64,000 nucleotides of DNA from Bradyrhizobium sp. BR 10289 (GTDB lineage: Bacteria; Pseudomonadota; Alphaproteobacteria; Rhizobiales; Xanthobacteraceae): the NCBI RefSeq assembly GCF_019455385.1, contig NZ_JACOFR010000002.1, positions 422,822 to 486,821 of the forward strand, given 5' to 3'. The translations under genes were made by a program, and so were the position numbers. A model generated the notes under the pieces. That model did no database searches, was not told the DNA's origin, and saw only the letters and a program-made list of their open reading frames with translations. This document shows, in pieces, positions 1 through 12,836 of the stretch. Position 1 is the first letter of the stretch. Every line of letters starts with the position of its first letter.

Positions 1-904
1 TCGCATTCGAAACATCGCCGCTGGCCTTGCCGGCTGCGTCCAGAACCTGGTCGCCGGTCGCCTCGCCGAAATGATAGTCGATGCCCGTCCCGACCAGATC
101 GGACGTGCCGTCTCGCGCCTTGGTCACCGCGGCAGCGACATCCTTGCCGGCCAGCCCGGTCACGATCGCATTCGAGATATCACCGCCTGCCTTGCCGGCT
201 GCATCCAGAACCTGGTCGCCGGTCGCGTCGCCGAACTGATAGTCGATGGCGGTCTTGGCCAGGTCGGAGACACGGTCGCGGGCTTCGGTCACGGCGGAGG
301 CAAGGTCCTTGCTCCCCAACCCCGTCACGATGGCGTTCGAGACGGCACCACCGATCCTGCCAACCGCATTGAGGACCTGGTCACCCGTGGCATCGCCGAA
401 ATGATAGTCGATGCCCGTTTTGATCAAATCGGATCCGCTGTCCCGAGCGCCTGCGATGGCCTCGGCTGTGTCCTTGCCTGCCAACCCCGTGACAATCGCG
501 TTCGAAACGTCTGCGCCGACCTTTCCGGCAGCGTCGAGCACCTGATCGCTCGTGGCCGCGCCAAAATGATAGTCGATCAGCTTGCCGCCCAGATCCCTGC
601 CGCTGTCCTCCAGCCCGGTGACGGCATGCGCCAGATCCTGGCCGCCCAGTCCGGTCACCACCGTATTCGTGACGCCTTCGATCGCCTTCGTCGCGGATGT
701 CAGGACCTGATCGTCGGTTGCATCCCCGAAATGATGATCGACCAGCGATGAGCCGAAATCGGCCAGCGATGCCCTGGCTTCGCTGGCGGCGGCCAGGGTC
801 TCCGAAACCCTCGTCTCAGCGATCCTTTTCGCCTTGGCTCCGATGCCCTCTATGAAGGCCTCGACGTTCGACTGACCGTCGGAATTGGTTTGCGCGTCGG
901 CCAT
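1..904 (-). CDS. Partial gene for a protein made of 55-residue tandem repeats
   Basis: The frame is open from an ATG at 904 to the left edge of the window, so the 3' end is missing (301 codons seen). A GGAGGG ribosome site lies just upstream of the ATG. After about 55 non-repeat residues (starting MADAQTNSDG) the protein becomes a string of 55-residue units, each opening with a (Y/H)(H/Q)FG(D/E/A)AT motif and containing SNAIVTGL and a charged helix-like stretch. The unit starts lie exactly 165 bases apart (near 736, 571, 406, 241 and 76), giving four full units and one partial. There is no signal peptide or membrane segment. I do not recognise the family; amphipathic helical repeats suggest a structural or binding role, but this is inference. 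Confidence 0.75.
   Translation of the reverse strand, partial: MADAQTNSDGQSNVEAFIEGIGAKAKRIAETRVSETLAAASEARASLADFGSSLVDHHFGDATDDQVLTSATKAIEGVTNTVVTGLGGQDLAHAVTGLEDSGRDLGGKLIDYHFGAATSDQVLDAAGKVGADVSNAIVTGLAGKDTAEAIAGARDSGSDLIKTGIDYHFGDATGDQVLNAVGRIGGAVSNAIVTGLGSKDLASAVTEARDRVSDLAKTAIDYQFGDATGDQVLDAAGKAGGDISNAIVTGLAGKDVAAAVTKARDGTSDLVGTGIDYHFGEATGDQVLDAAGKASGDVSNA
77..736 (-). repeat. Four 165-bp in-frame tandem repeats
   Basis: Four complete 165-bp units inside the left-edge gene: 736-572, 571-407, 406-242 and 241-77, with a fifth partial unit at 76-1. The spacing is invariant, so every unit keeps the reading frame. The units nearest the left edge resemble one another most, as expected for recent duplication at that end. 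Confidence 0.9.
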
Positions 905-1262
905 AAATACCCTCCGCAAAATACGTGAATGCTGAAATGAGCATATATCGACACAATTTTGCCACACTGTCTACTGGTATGGCCGGCTCTCTAAACCAGA
1001 GATGGTCGTGTACGCACGGTGGCAAAGCTAGCCGCGCGCCTTGTTCAAATGCGTTGGCTGCGGGCTTGGACGCTCAGGACCATCGATGCCATCTCTCTCG
1101 CGGCGCGGGTCGGTCGATCAGCATCGACACCGTCTTCGGGCGACGCCGCGGAGCGGCCAGCGCCCCGCTGTGGGTGTTCGATCATCAGGACTGCAACGTC
1201 CTTGACTTCACCCAGCCCCACCTTTAAGTCCCCCCTCGTTCCGCGCGCTTTGAGCGAACCAC
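905..1262. other. 358-bp intergenic region, no gene supported
   Basis: This gap lies between the start of the repeat-protein gene (minus) and tRNA-Asp (plus). It must hold the promoters of both. Short open frames occur on both strands but lack a ribosome site and credible composition. No convincing promoter boxes were identified. Confidence 0.5.
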
Positions 1263-1339
<77 letters not shown>

Positions 1340-1534
1340 TTTTGGCAACCCCTCCAAAGACTTAGCCCCGACGTCTCAATGCTTTTCGCGGCTGCCTGGA
1401 CGCTTTGCCGCGTTCGGCGGGAACTCGTGGCATAGTCAGTCCCGTCCCGAATCGTCTACCCCTTCGGGAACTTAGAGGGATCCCCACGCATTTCCGGCTT
1501 TCCCGGGGCCTCTCTGTTATTGAGGAGGCCAGAC

Positions 1535-1879
1535 ATGGCTAAGAAGGACTTGGCGAAGAAGGATTCGGGCAAGAAGGACTCGGCCAAGAAAGCCGCCGCG
1601 CCCGCCACCATCACGCTCAAGCACTTGGCCGCCGACATCGCAGAGAGCCAAGATCTCTCCAAGAAGCACGCCGAGGCCGTGCTGACCGACATGGTCGACC
1701 TGATCACTAAGCACCTGAAGAAGGGCGACCGCGTCCGCATCGTGGGCCTCGGCATCCTCCAGGTCCGTAAGCGCGCAGCCCGCACCGGCCGCAATCCCTC
1801 AACCGGCGAGGCCATCCACATCAAGGCGAGCAAGAAGGTGGCGTTCCGCCCGGTCAAGGAGCTCAAGGAAGCGATCTGA
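1535..1879 (+). CDS. HU-family DNA-binding protein with a lysine-rich N-terminal tail
   Basis: This 114-residue protein is a histone-like nucleoid protein that bends and compacts DNA. The HU fold covers roughly residues 27-114, including the beta-arm region with GRNPSTGEAI. It is preceded by a tail of about 24 residues built from four five-residue units of the type (A/G)KKD(L/S), which HU proteins normally lack at the N terminus. The ATG at 1535 is preferred over the in-frame TTG at 1520 because the GAGGAGG ribosome site overlaps the TTG and sits seven bases before the ATG. The gene stands alone between tRNA-Asp and pepT. The tail probably adds nonspecific DNA affinity, which is inference. 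Confidence 0.92.
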   Translation: MAKKDLAKKDSGKKDSAKKAAAPATITLKHLAADIAESQDLSKKHAEAVLTDMVDLITKHLKKGDRVRIVGLGILQVRKRAARTGRNPSTGEAIHIKASKKVAFRPVKELKEAI

Positions 1880-1975
1880 GCGGCTTACGTTTCGTTAAGC
1901 CTGTTCGGCCGCATCAAGGCCCGCTTTTCTGATATACCGCCTGCATCCCCCAAAGACCCGGCGGTTTGACCAGAA

Positions 1976-3226
1976 ATGACCTCCCTCAATTTCTCCCACA
2001 CCGTGACCGAGCGCTTCCTGCGCTACGTCACCATCGATACCCAGTCCGATCCAGCCTCCCCCAGCTCGCCCTCGACCGAGAAGCAGAAAGACCTCGGCCG
2101 CGTGCTTGCCGCCGAGCTGAAGGCCATGGGCATCAGTGACGCCCATCTCGACGATTACGGCTATGTCTACGGAACGATCCCGGCCAATACGACCAAGAAG
2201 GTGCCGGTGATCTGCTTCTGCTCGCACATGGACACCTCGCCCGACGTCACCGGCAAGGACGTCAAGCCGCAAGTCGTGAAAAACTATCGCGGCGGCGACA
2301 TCACGCTTCCGGGCGATACCAGCCAGGTGATCCGCTTCAACGAGCATCCCGCGCTGAAGAACCAGATCGGCAACGACATCATCACCACCGACGGCACCAC
2401 GCTGCTCGGCGCCGACAACAAGGCCGGCGTCGCCGAGATCATGGATGCCGCTCAGTTCTTCATCAACAATCCCGACGTGAAGCACGGCACCATCAAGATC
2501 CTGTTCACGCCGGACGAGGAGATCGGCCGCGGCGTCGACAATGTCGACATCAAGAAGCTGGGCGCTGATTTCGGCTACACCATGGACGGCGAGAGCGCGG
2601 GAAGCGTCGAGGACGAGACCTTCTCGGCTGACGGCGCCACCATCACCATCAACGGCGTCAGCGCCCATCCCGGCTATGCCAAGGGCAAGATGGAGCATGC
2701 GATCAAGATCGCGGCCGCCATCGTCGAGCGCCTGCCGAAGGAAGGCTGCTCGCCCGAGACGACGTCAGGCAAGCAGGGCTTTTTGCATCCGATCAGCATC
2801 GAGGGCGCGCTGGAGCAGGCCACGCTGTCCTTCATCGTGCGCGACTTCACCGAGGAAGGGCTGAAGGAGAAAGAGGATCTGCTCGAAGGCATCGTCAAGG
2901 ACGTGATGAAGGACTATCCGCGCTCGACCTACAAGTTCGAGGTGCGCGAACAGTACCGCAACATGAAGCAGGTGATCGACCGTCACCCGCACGTGCTCGA
3001 ATACGCCATCGAGGCGATCCGCCGCGCCGGCCTGCGCCCGATGCGCACCGCGATCCGCGGCGGCACCGATGGCTCGCGCCTGTCCTTCATGGGTCTGCCC
3101 TGCCCCAACATCTTTGCGGGCGAGCACGCGTTTCATTCGCGCCTCGAATGGGTCAGCCGTCAGGACATGGAAAAGGCCGTGCAGACCATCGTGCACCTTG
3201 CGATGATCTGGGAGGAGAAGGCGTAG
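1976..3226 (+). CDS. pepT: Peptidase T (tripeptide aminopeptidase)
   Basis: A cytoplasmic M20-family zinc aminopeptidase that removes the N-terminal residue of tripeptides. At 416 residues it is the usual length for PepT. Di-zinc site motifs are visible: SHMDTSPD (His84 and Asp86), LLGADNKAG (bridging Asp147), and DEEIGRG with the general-base glutamate at 181 or 182. A dimerisation lid with GVSAHPGYAKG and a C-terminal GGTDGSRLS and HAFHSRLEW complete the catalytic domain. The gene appears monocistronic, with about 100 bases after the HU gene. Assignment to PepT rather than other M20 peptidases rests on overall sequence likeness. Confidence 0.95.
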   Translation: MTSLNFSHTVTERFLRYVTIDTQSDPASPSSPSTEKQKDLGRVLAAELKAMGISDAHLDDYGYVYGTIPANTTKKVPVICFCSHMDTSPDVTGKDVKPQVVKNYRGGDITLPGDTSQVIRFNEHPALKNQIGNDIITTDGTTLLGADNKAGVAEIMDAAQFFINNPDVKHGTIKILFTPDEEIGRGVDNVDIKKLGADFGYTMDGESAGSVEDETFSADGATITINGVSAHPGYAKGKMEHAIKIAAAIVERLPKEGCSPETTSGKQGFLHPISIEGALEQATLSFIVRDFTEEGLKEKEDLLEGIVKDVMKDYPRSTYKFEVREQYRNMKQVIDRHPHVLEYAIEAIRRAGLRPMRTAIRGGTDGSRLSFMGLPCPNIFAGEHAFHSRLEWVSRQDMEKAVQTIVHLAMIWEEKA

Positions 3227-3410
3227 CGTCGGCAGCTCAGGCTGGGACCTTTCGTGTCGGGCGCGTGCGACGTCGCGTTCGCCCGAGGCTCGTGACATTC
3301 GCTCAGACCGAGGCATCGGTAAGAGGCGACGCGATCGAATTGCGCCTCGCAAGTTGAGGCCAGCAGTGGGGCCTGCGATTGAAGCATTAATTTGGCTTTG
3401 GCGACTCTCC

Positions 3411-4433
3411 CTAGGCGGCGCGAAACTTTCGCGGCGTGGAGCCGGTCCATCGACCGAAGGCGTTAGTGAAGGAGCTGGCCTCGCGATAACCGAGCAGCCA
3501 GGCGATCTGCGAGATCGGTAGCTGCTGCTCGCTGAGGTATCGTTTGGCCAGCGCCGCGCGCGTGTCGTCGAGCAATTCCGAGAAAGTTATGTCTTCCTCC
3601 GCCAATGCACGTGCGAGCGTACGGCGACTCATGCCGAGGCGGCCGGCGATCAGTTCTACATTGGCCCGTCCGTGCGGCAACGCCTGGACGATCGCATCCT
3701 CCACGCGGGAGCGAAAGTTCGATCGCGGCGGATTGCGATTACCCAACGCCTCGTTGGCATAGTCCAGCAAGAGCTTGTTCAGATAGAGGTCGGCATCGAC
3801 GGACCGCAGCGACGCGGCCGACGCTGCGAAGACGATCTCGTCTGCATTTGCGCCGAACTGGATTTCGCAGCCGAGGAAGGTCAGGATTCGCGCGGGTAGT
3901 GCGGAGCGATAATGCCTTACCCTGATCTGTTGTGGGGCCATCCGGCTGTTCGTCACCCGGCGGCAGACACGGACCAGCGTGCCGAGCCAGAACTCGGCCT
4001 GATGACGATCGGAGTGACGAGCGACATTGACATAGTCGAGCGTGATGGCGACGCCGCGCTCAAGATCGACGGCGAGCCGAACGCCTTCGTTGTTCAGAGT
4101 GCTGTAGCGCGCGGCATTACGAAGCGCCGCGGCTAGAGTCTCTGACGACGCCATGACGTAGTACAGCAGCCCGATCTCTCGAAGATCGAAGTCCCGCGCC
4201 AAGTGAAAGCCGAGATGCTCGTCGCGCAACACCTCCGCAGCTAGATCGAGGAGCTTGATCTGCGCTACAACGTCGAGACGACGCGATGGCTCGTCGATAA
4301 GATCGAGCGTCAGCCCGGCGCGCGACACCAGACCTGCCAAGTCTTTGCCGGCGCCGCGGACCCGCTCGCATGCCAGTCGCGCGATTCCGCCGGTGGCACT
4401 GGGTAGGGAACTGAGCCGGTTCGTGTGGTGCAT
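3411..4433 (-). CDS. AraC-family transcriptional regulator
   Basis: A 340-residue regulator. The N-terminal two thirds match the arabinose-binding-like domain of the OruR/ArgR type of AraC proteins. The C-terminal ~85 residues carry two helix-turn-helix motifs (ELIAGRLGMSRRTLARALAE, then QIAWLLGYREASSFTNAFGRWTG) ending in the typical TPRKFR. The ATG at 4433 (MHHTNRLSSL) fits the family better than the one at 4496, which adds an unrelated 21-residue lead. It is divergent from the MarR gene at 4699, with about 265 bp shared between them, so cross-regulation is possible. The effector is unknown. Confidence 0.88.
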   Translation of the reverse strand: MHHTNRLSSLPSATGGIARLACERVRGAGKDLAGLVSRAGLTLDLIDEPSRRLDVVAQIKLLDLAAEVLRDEHLGFHLARDFDLREIGLLYYVMASSETLAAALRNAARYSTLNNEGVRLAVDLERGVAITLDYVNVARHSDRHQAEFWLGTLVRVCRRVTNSRMAPQQIRVRHYRSALPARILTFLGCEIQFGANADEIVFAASAASLRSVDADLYLNKLLLDYANEALGNRNPPRSNFRSRVEDAIVQALPHGRANVELIAGRLGMSRRTLARALAEEDITFSELLDDTRAALAKRYLSEQQLPISQIAWLLGYREASSFTNAFGRWTGSTPRKFRAA

Positions 4434-4698
4434 GGCTGTGGCAACGCCCGTTGTCCCCAAAAACCAAATCCGTGGCACGCTTTCACAAATGGGCATTCCG
4501 AGCCGGGCCTATATCGCAGGTCGGACGCCGGGATCGATTCTGCGTGCCTCGATCACCCTCACATTCCACGAGCGACAGGCACAGCCAGACATTGATCTGG
4601 GTCAAAGAACTGACGATGCAAATCATAAATCCGGCCGGGCCGCAGCGACTGCATATGGCTTTTGCAACACGTCCGCCGGCACGCAATCGAGCGAGATC

Positions 4699-5334
4699 AT
4701 GCCAATCCGCGAAACCGTCGAGCTGCTCGCGCAAGCCGCCAGCGCCTTGCAGACGCCCGACAATCTGCGCGGATTGCGGGAACGGGAATGGAGCGCCCTG
4801 CGGTTTCTGGCGCGCGCCAATAAGTTTTCGCGAAGCCCGACCGCCTTGGCCAGGTATCTCGGCACGACGCCGGCCACCGCGACCCAGGTCATCAAGACTC
4901 TCGAAGATAAAGGGTACCTCGCCCGCAAGCCGTCGCCGCGCGACAAACGCGCTGTGCTGCTTTGCGTCACAACACAAGGTGAGCGGCTGCTGTTGCAACA
5001 CGATCCGATCAACGGCGCGGTACACGCGGTCGCGACGCTCATTGAAGAGGATCGCATCCAGTTGCGGAATGCGCTGAACTCAGTCCTGAGCCGCCTCGAA
5101 TCGCCCTACCGCCAAGTCAATGCCGGTGTTTGCCGAGGCTGCTTTTTCCTGAACAAGGGTGCTGCATCCACGGGTTCAGTCAAGCCAGGCTCGACCAAGT
5201 TGGGTTCAATCAGGTCCGGTTCAATCAAGGTGCTGACGGAGGCCGAATTCCGCTGCCGGCTTCACCGTGCGCCGATCGCGGCGCACGAAACCGAGTTGCT
5301 CTGCACCAGTTTCGAGCGCGCAGGCGAGGAGTGA
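4699..5334 (+). CDS. MarR-family regulator with a four-Cys C-terminal module and inserted repeat
   Basis: A 211-residue protein. Residues 1-~140 form a MarR winged helix (SPTALARYLGTTPATATQVI recognition region; wing around KPSPRDKRAV). The C-terminal part has CRGC, then RCRLHRAP and ELLC, that is four cysteines in the arrangement seen in MarR relatives with a small putative zinc module. Between the first and second Cys pairs lie four 5-residue units starting GS, encoded by exact 15-bp repeats (5173-5232). The start at 4699 is chosen because the regulator domain begins there; the frame is open further upstream but that stretch overlaps the opposite AraC gene. Its target is unknown; the divergent AraC gene is one candidate. 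Confidence 0.85.
   Translation: MPIRETVELLAQAASALQTPDNLRGLREREWSALRFLARANKFSRSPTALARYLGTTPATATQVIKTLEDKGYLARKPSPRDKRAVLLCVTTQGERLLLQHDPINGAVHAVATLIEEDRIQLRNALNSVLSRLESPYRQVNAGVCRGCFFLNKGAASTGSVKPGSTKLGSIRSGSIKVLTEAEFRCRLHRAPIAAHETELLCTSFERAGEE
5173..5232 (+). repeat. Four 15-bp tandem units in the MarR gene
   Basis: Four consecutive 15-base units, each beginning GG(T/C)TC, encode GSVKP, GSTKL, GSIRS and GSIKV. They keep frame and lengthen the linker within the Cys module. Confidence 0.85.
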
Positions 5335-5361
5335 ACGACACCATCCGCGCTCGCAGGGTCG

Positions 5362-6246
5362 TCACGGCACCGGCATCGCGCGTGGCGTGCGATGGAAGCG
5401 GTTCGCGCTGGCCATCCAATTCGGCAACGGTTCGCCATCGCGATGCCGTCCGCCGGCAACAGCAGCAGCCCACGCCACCGCGGCACCGATCAGGGTCGCG
5501 ACCGCCACCGAGAACGCCACGATGATCGAGTTGCGCCGTGCCCGGTTGATGGCGGTCTTGGAATCCGCGATCAGCGCATCGACCCGCCGTTCGGAGTCAG
5601 GGGCCGCCAGTCCCGTGAGAGCGGCGACTTGTTGCACAAGGTAGCTCCGGTCATCCGAGCTGACGCCGCTGTGGCTGGACGACGTCATCAGGATGCGCCC
5701 GGCTTCGGCGCGAGCTTCCCTCATATCCGTATTGGGCGGACGACGCGGCGCGCGGAACAGCTTGTCGAGCTCATAGCTCAACACAGGCTCGGCCGCGGAC
5801 GTGTTGCTCGCGCCGCTGCGCATCGGCGATCGGTCGATCGCAGCAGCCCCGAGCAGTGCGAGCAAAGCCGCACCGGCCAGCACGGCCAGAGCCCAGGAGG
5901 TCAGCCCATGCAGACCATCCCGCCGCTCGCCATCGTCTTCGATCGTTGCGAGCGCAGGCGCCGGGCGCGTCGTCCGGCCGGAGATGTAGCCGCCGAAGCC
6001 GAAGCTGATGATGGCCTGGATGATCAGATAGAGTCCCGACAGCAGCGCCAGCGCAGCGGATGCATCACGCCAAGTCGGCGAAGCCGAACTAACGCCCAGG
6101 CCCACTGCAACGCCAAAACCGATCAGGATAAAGGACATTGCGCCGGCGGCGAGAGCGCCTGCGAACACCGAGCTCCACTGGATGGTCCGGGGGCCGGCAG
6201 CCGCCACGCCCCCCTCCATCATGTCGTCCCTTACACGCGTTTCCAT
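5362..6246 (-). CDS. Inner-membrane protein of unknown function
   Basis: A 294-residue protein with about four hydrophobic helices: two near residues 25-75 (glycine/alanine-rich, with FGFGGYISGR after the second), one near 115-135, and one near 240-265. A soluble segment of about 100 residues lies between helices three and four. I do not recognise the family. It follows the 24-residue microprotein gene by 10 bp on the same strand, so the two are probably co-transcribed. It converges with the MarR gene. Confidence 0.75.
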   Translation of the reverse strand: METRVRDDMMEGGVAAAGPRTIQWSSVFAGALAAGAMSFILIGFGVAVGLGVSSASPTWRDASAALALLSGLYLIIQAIISFGFGGYISGRTTRPAPALATIEDDGERRDGLHGLTSWALAVLAGAALLALLGAAAIDRSPMRSGASNTSAAEPVLSYELDKLFRAPRRPPNTDMREARAEAGRILMTSSSHSGVSSDDRSYLVQQVAALTGLAAPDSERRVDALIADSKTAINRARRNSIIVAFSVAVATLIGAAVAWAAAVAGGRHRDGEPLPNWMASANRFHRTPRAMPVP

Positions 6247-6256
6247 GGTCGCTCTC

Positions 6257-6331
6257 TCAGCGCAGGCCGAAGAACGACAGGATCGCCATGATGACGACGA
6301 TTAAGCCGATGAGATAAATCAGTCCGTCCAT
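6257..6331 (-). CDS. 24-residue single-helix membrane microprotein
   Basis: A short frame starting at the ATG at 6331 and ending with TGA at 6257. The product starts MDGLIYLIGLIVVIMAILSF and is almost wholly one hydrophobic helix with a C-terminal Arg. A strong GAGGAGG ribosome site sits seven bases upstream, which is the main reason for calling such a short gene. The 294-residue membrane protein starts 10 bp downstream, which suggests the peptide is its partner or regulator. This is inference. Confidence 0.7.
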   Translation of the reverse strand: MDGLIYLIGLIVVIMAILSFFGLR

Positions 6332-6604
6332 AGTCCGTCCTCCTCGAATGCTCCGGGTCGCTAATCAGGCGGAGGGAGGAATGTTCCTAATTTCTGCATC
6401 GGGCGCGGAACGAACGGGCTCGATGCGAATTGTCTGCTCAAGTCCCAAGGATGATGAAGATTGTGAGCACAGAGGCCTCAGCCGGTCAGCCCCGGCTGGG
6501 GCCTCTCCGGTTTTGCCCCGCGTCTCCTGTCCTTTGTTAACGACGTCGGCGTCGAAATCGTCGAGGATGCGAGCGGGGCAGACACTCCGGATCAGGAGAG
6601 TCGC

Positions 6605-6844
6605 GTGGATCGCAGAACGGCCTGCTTGCAGCAAGCGGACGCATTCCGGGAAAAGGCCATCGCCGATCCCGAGCACCACGATCAGTGGATCGACGAAGCC
6701 ATCAAATGGCTGGAGCGGGCGATGGAAGCGGGCTGTCGCGCCGCGATCACCGTGGAGCCCGGCAATATCTGGCCAGTTTCGGAACCGGCCCGTTCGACAC
6801 CCGACGGGCTCGCCCCTCAAAGCCGCATGATTACCCGGCAGTGA
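6605..6844 (+). CDS. Conserved hypothetical protein, 79 residues
   Basis: A small soluble protein starting at GTG 6605 behind AGGAGAG. The first half is a predicted amphipathic helical segment (ACLQQADAFREKAIADPEHH, then DQWIDEAIKWLERAMEAG), a pattern I associate with small Bradyrhizobium proteins of unknown role. The C-terminal third is low in structure. No motif points to a function. Confidence 0.6.
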   Translation: MDRRTACLQQADAFREKAIADPEHHDQWIDEAIKWLERAMEAGCRAAITVEPGNIWPVSEPARSTPDGLAPQSRMITRQ

Positions 6845-6961
6845 GAAGCGCTCGCAGTGCCGGCGGTGCGGCATTTGTTCCGAGGACGTAACATTATTGC
6901 GGGTCGACACTGTTCCGGCGGCCGTGCTACCGCAGGCCGATCAGAATCCCGAGTGCCCCCA

Positions 6962-7327
6962 GTGACCTCGTTCCGCCCCCCCTGTCGCTTTTGCTTCTCG
7001 CGCAACTGGCGTGGGCTGGTGGCCGTGCTGGTCGCAACGATGTACCTGCTGTCCGGCATGCTGCACGGTGCGCACGACATCGACGTCACCAGCCCCTCCG
7101 GTGGCTCGGAGATCGCCTCGATCCTCGACGAAGGTTCCGCCGGCCATGGCGATCACAAGGCACTCGGCGGCCATCACTGCCACGGCTGTTTCTCGGTCGC
7201 CGTCGCTCAGCCCCTGTTGGCCGAAGCCTCAGCCGACATCGTTGCCGCACCGATCGCGCAGCGTGAGCCTGCGCTGATCGGCATTGCGCTCGACACCGAC
7301 TCGCCTCCCCCCAAACACCTGACCTGA
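6962..7327 (+). CDS. Small His/Cys-rich membrane protein ahead of czcCBA
   Basis: A 121-residue protein with one hydrophobic segment (LVAVLVATMYLLSGMLHG, about residues 18-35), a His/Cys cluster HGDHKALGGHHCHGCF, and a hydrophobic patch after it. It resembles the small DUF2946-type proteins often found near metal-efflux genes. The start is uncertain: GTG at 6962 or 6953 both give a short basic N terminus; the frame remains open to 6857. It lies 56 bp before czcC with a GGGCGC/GCGCCC hairpin between, so it may be the first gene of the metal operon. A periplasmic metal-binding role is inference. Confidence 0.6.
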   Translation: MTSFRPPCRFCFSRNWRGLVAVLVATMYLLSGMLHGAHDIDVTSPSGGSEIASILDEGSAGHGDHKALGGHHCHGCFSVAVAQPLLAEASADIVAAPIAQREPALIGIALDTDSPPPKHLT

Positions 7328-7338
7328 ACTGATCAGCC

Positions 7339-7355
7339 GGGCGCTTCGCGCGCCC
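7339..7355 (+). other. Hairpin between the His/Cys-rich gene and czcC
   Basis: A perfect 6-bp inverted repeat GGGCGC / GCGCCC around a 5-base loop, without a T-run. It could attenuate or protect the czc mRNA; there is no evidence for termination. Confidence 0.4.
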
Positions 7356-7383
7356 ACGATGCTATTGTTCACAGGTCACCTCC

Positions 7384-8654
7384 ATGTCTTGCAGACGGAC
7401 TGCCGCGCGCCTTGCGTGCGCGATGGCAATTTTCATTGGCTTCTCGCCGACGCAGCACGCCCACGCCCAGACGCTGACCATGCGCGCCGCGCTCTCGCGC
7501 GCGCTGGCGGCGAGCCCGCGCCTGACGGCGGCGGAACGCGACGTTGGCATCGCCACCGGCCAGCGCATCCAGGCCGGCGCCCTGCTCAATCCGGAACTGT
7601 CCTATGAGCAGGACAATTCTTTCGGCTCCGGCAATTATCGCGGCACGAAATCGGCCGAGACCACGCTCCAGATCAGCCAGGCGTTCGAGCTGTTCGGCAA
7701 ACGCGAGGCGCGGATCGCCGCGGGCGCGGCCGGCATCGAGGTCGCAGCGATCCAGCGCAAGGCGATCAGGCTGGAGGTGCTGTCGGAGACCGCGATCGCG
7801 TTTCTCGGCGTGCTCGGCGCGCAGCGGCGCATCCAGATCCTCGACGAGCAGATCGCTGCGATCGACCAGTTGACCCCGCTGCTCCGCCGCCGCGTCGAAG
7901 CCGGCGCCTCCTCGCCGGCGGAGACCGGCCGCGCAGAGGTTGCCTCTGCGCTGGTGAAGGCCGACCGCGAGCGCTTCAAGGCGACGCTGGCGAGCGCACG
8001 GCGCGAGCTTGCCGTGCTGATGGGCGATCCCAACGCGAAATTCGGCGAGGTCTCCGGCCGGCTCGACTCCATGGTGAAGCCGCCGACGTTCCAGTCCGTG
8101 GTCGCCGCCATCGATGCCAATCCGCAGCTGGTGCGCTGGACCGCGGTCTATGCCCAGCGCAATGCCGAGCTCCTGATGGCGCGCCTGCGGCCTTATCCCG
8201 ACGTGCGGATCGCCGCCGGCTGGCGCCATTTCAACGAGACCAATGACGACGCCGTGCGCCTCTCCGTCTCGGTGCCGATCCCCGTGTTCGACCAGAACCA
8301 GGGCAACATCCTCTCGGCGCAGGAGAGCCTCGCCAAGACCCGCGCCGAGCGCGAGGCCAACCGGAACACGCTGATCGTGGTCGCCGGCCGCGCCTATGAC
8401 TCGCTCCAGGGCTCGCTGCGCGAGCTCGCCGTGCTGCGCGAGACAGCCATCCCCAAGGCGACCGAGGCCTCGGAGGCGATCTCGCAAGGCTACGGCCAAG
8501 GCCGCTTCACCCTGCTCGAGGTGCTCGACGCCCAGGCCAGCGTGACGCAGGCGCGGCTGCGCGAGCAGGAGGCGCTGCAGAATTTCCATGCCGGCGTCGC
8601 CACCATCGAAGGCCTCGTCGGCAATCCCTTTGCGCTGGCCCGGGAGAGCGCGCG

Positions 8655-8658
<4 letters not shown>
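7384..8658 (+). CDS. czcC: CzcC-type outer-membrane factor of a metal RND efflux system
   Basis: A 424-residue TolC-family channel that carries exported cations across the outer membrane. It has an N-terminal signal peptide (about residues 1-28, ending HAHAQ) and two related helical halves with long coiled-coil hairpins (around 95-215 and 295-410). The repeated GxxxxxEVLDAQASVTQARL-type helix near the C terminus is typical of the family. Its TGA overlaps the ATG of czcB (ATGA), implying translational coupling. Substrate is inferred from CzcA downstream. Confidence 0.92.
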
Positions 8659-12834
<4,176 letters not shown>

Positions 12835-12836
12835 GT

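Noticed and set aside
71-751. Plus-strand frame of 226 codons over the 165-bp repeats
   Set aside because: The repeats keep both strands open. Only the minus strand has a start with a ribosome site and a continuous frame to the window edge.
4451-4698. N-terminal extension of the MarR gene
   Set aside because: The frame is open to 4255, but the extra residues are antisense to the AraC gene and unlike MarR proteins.
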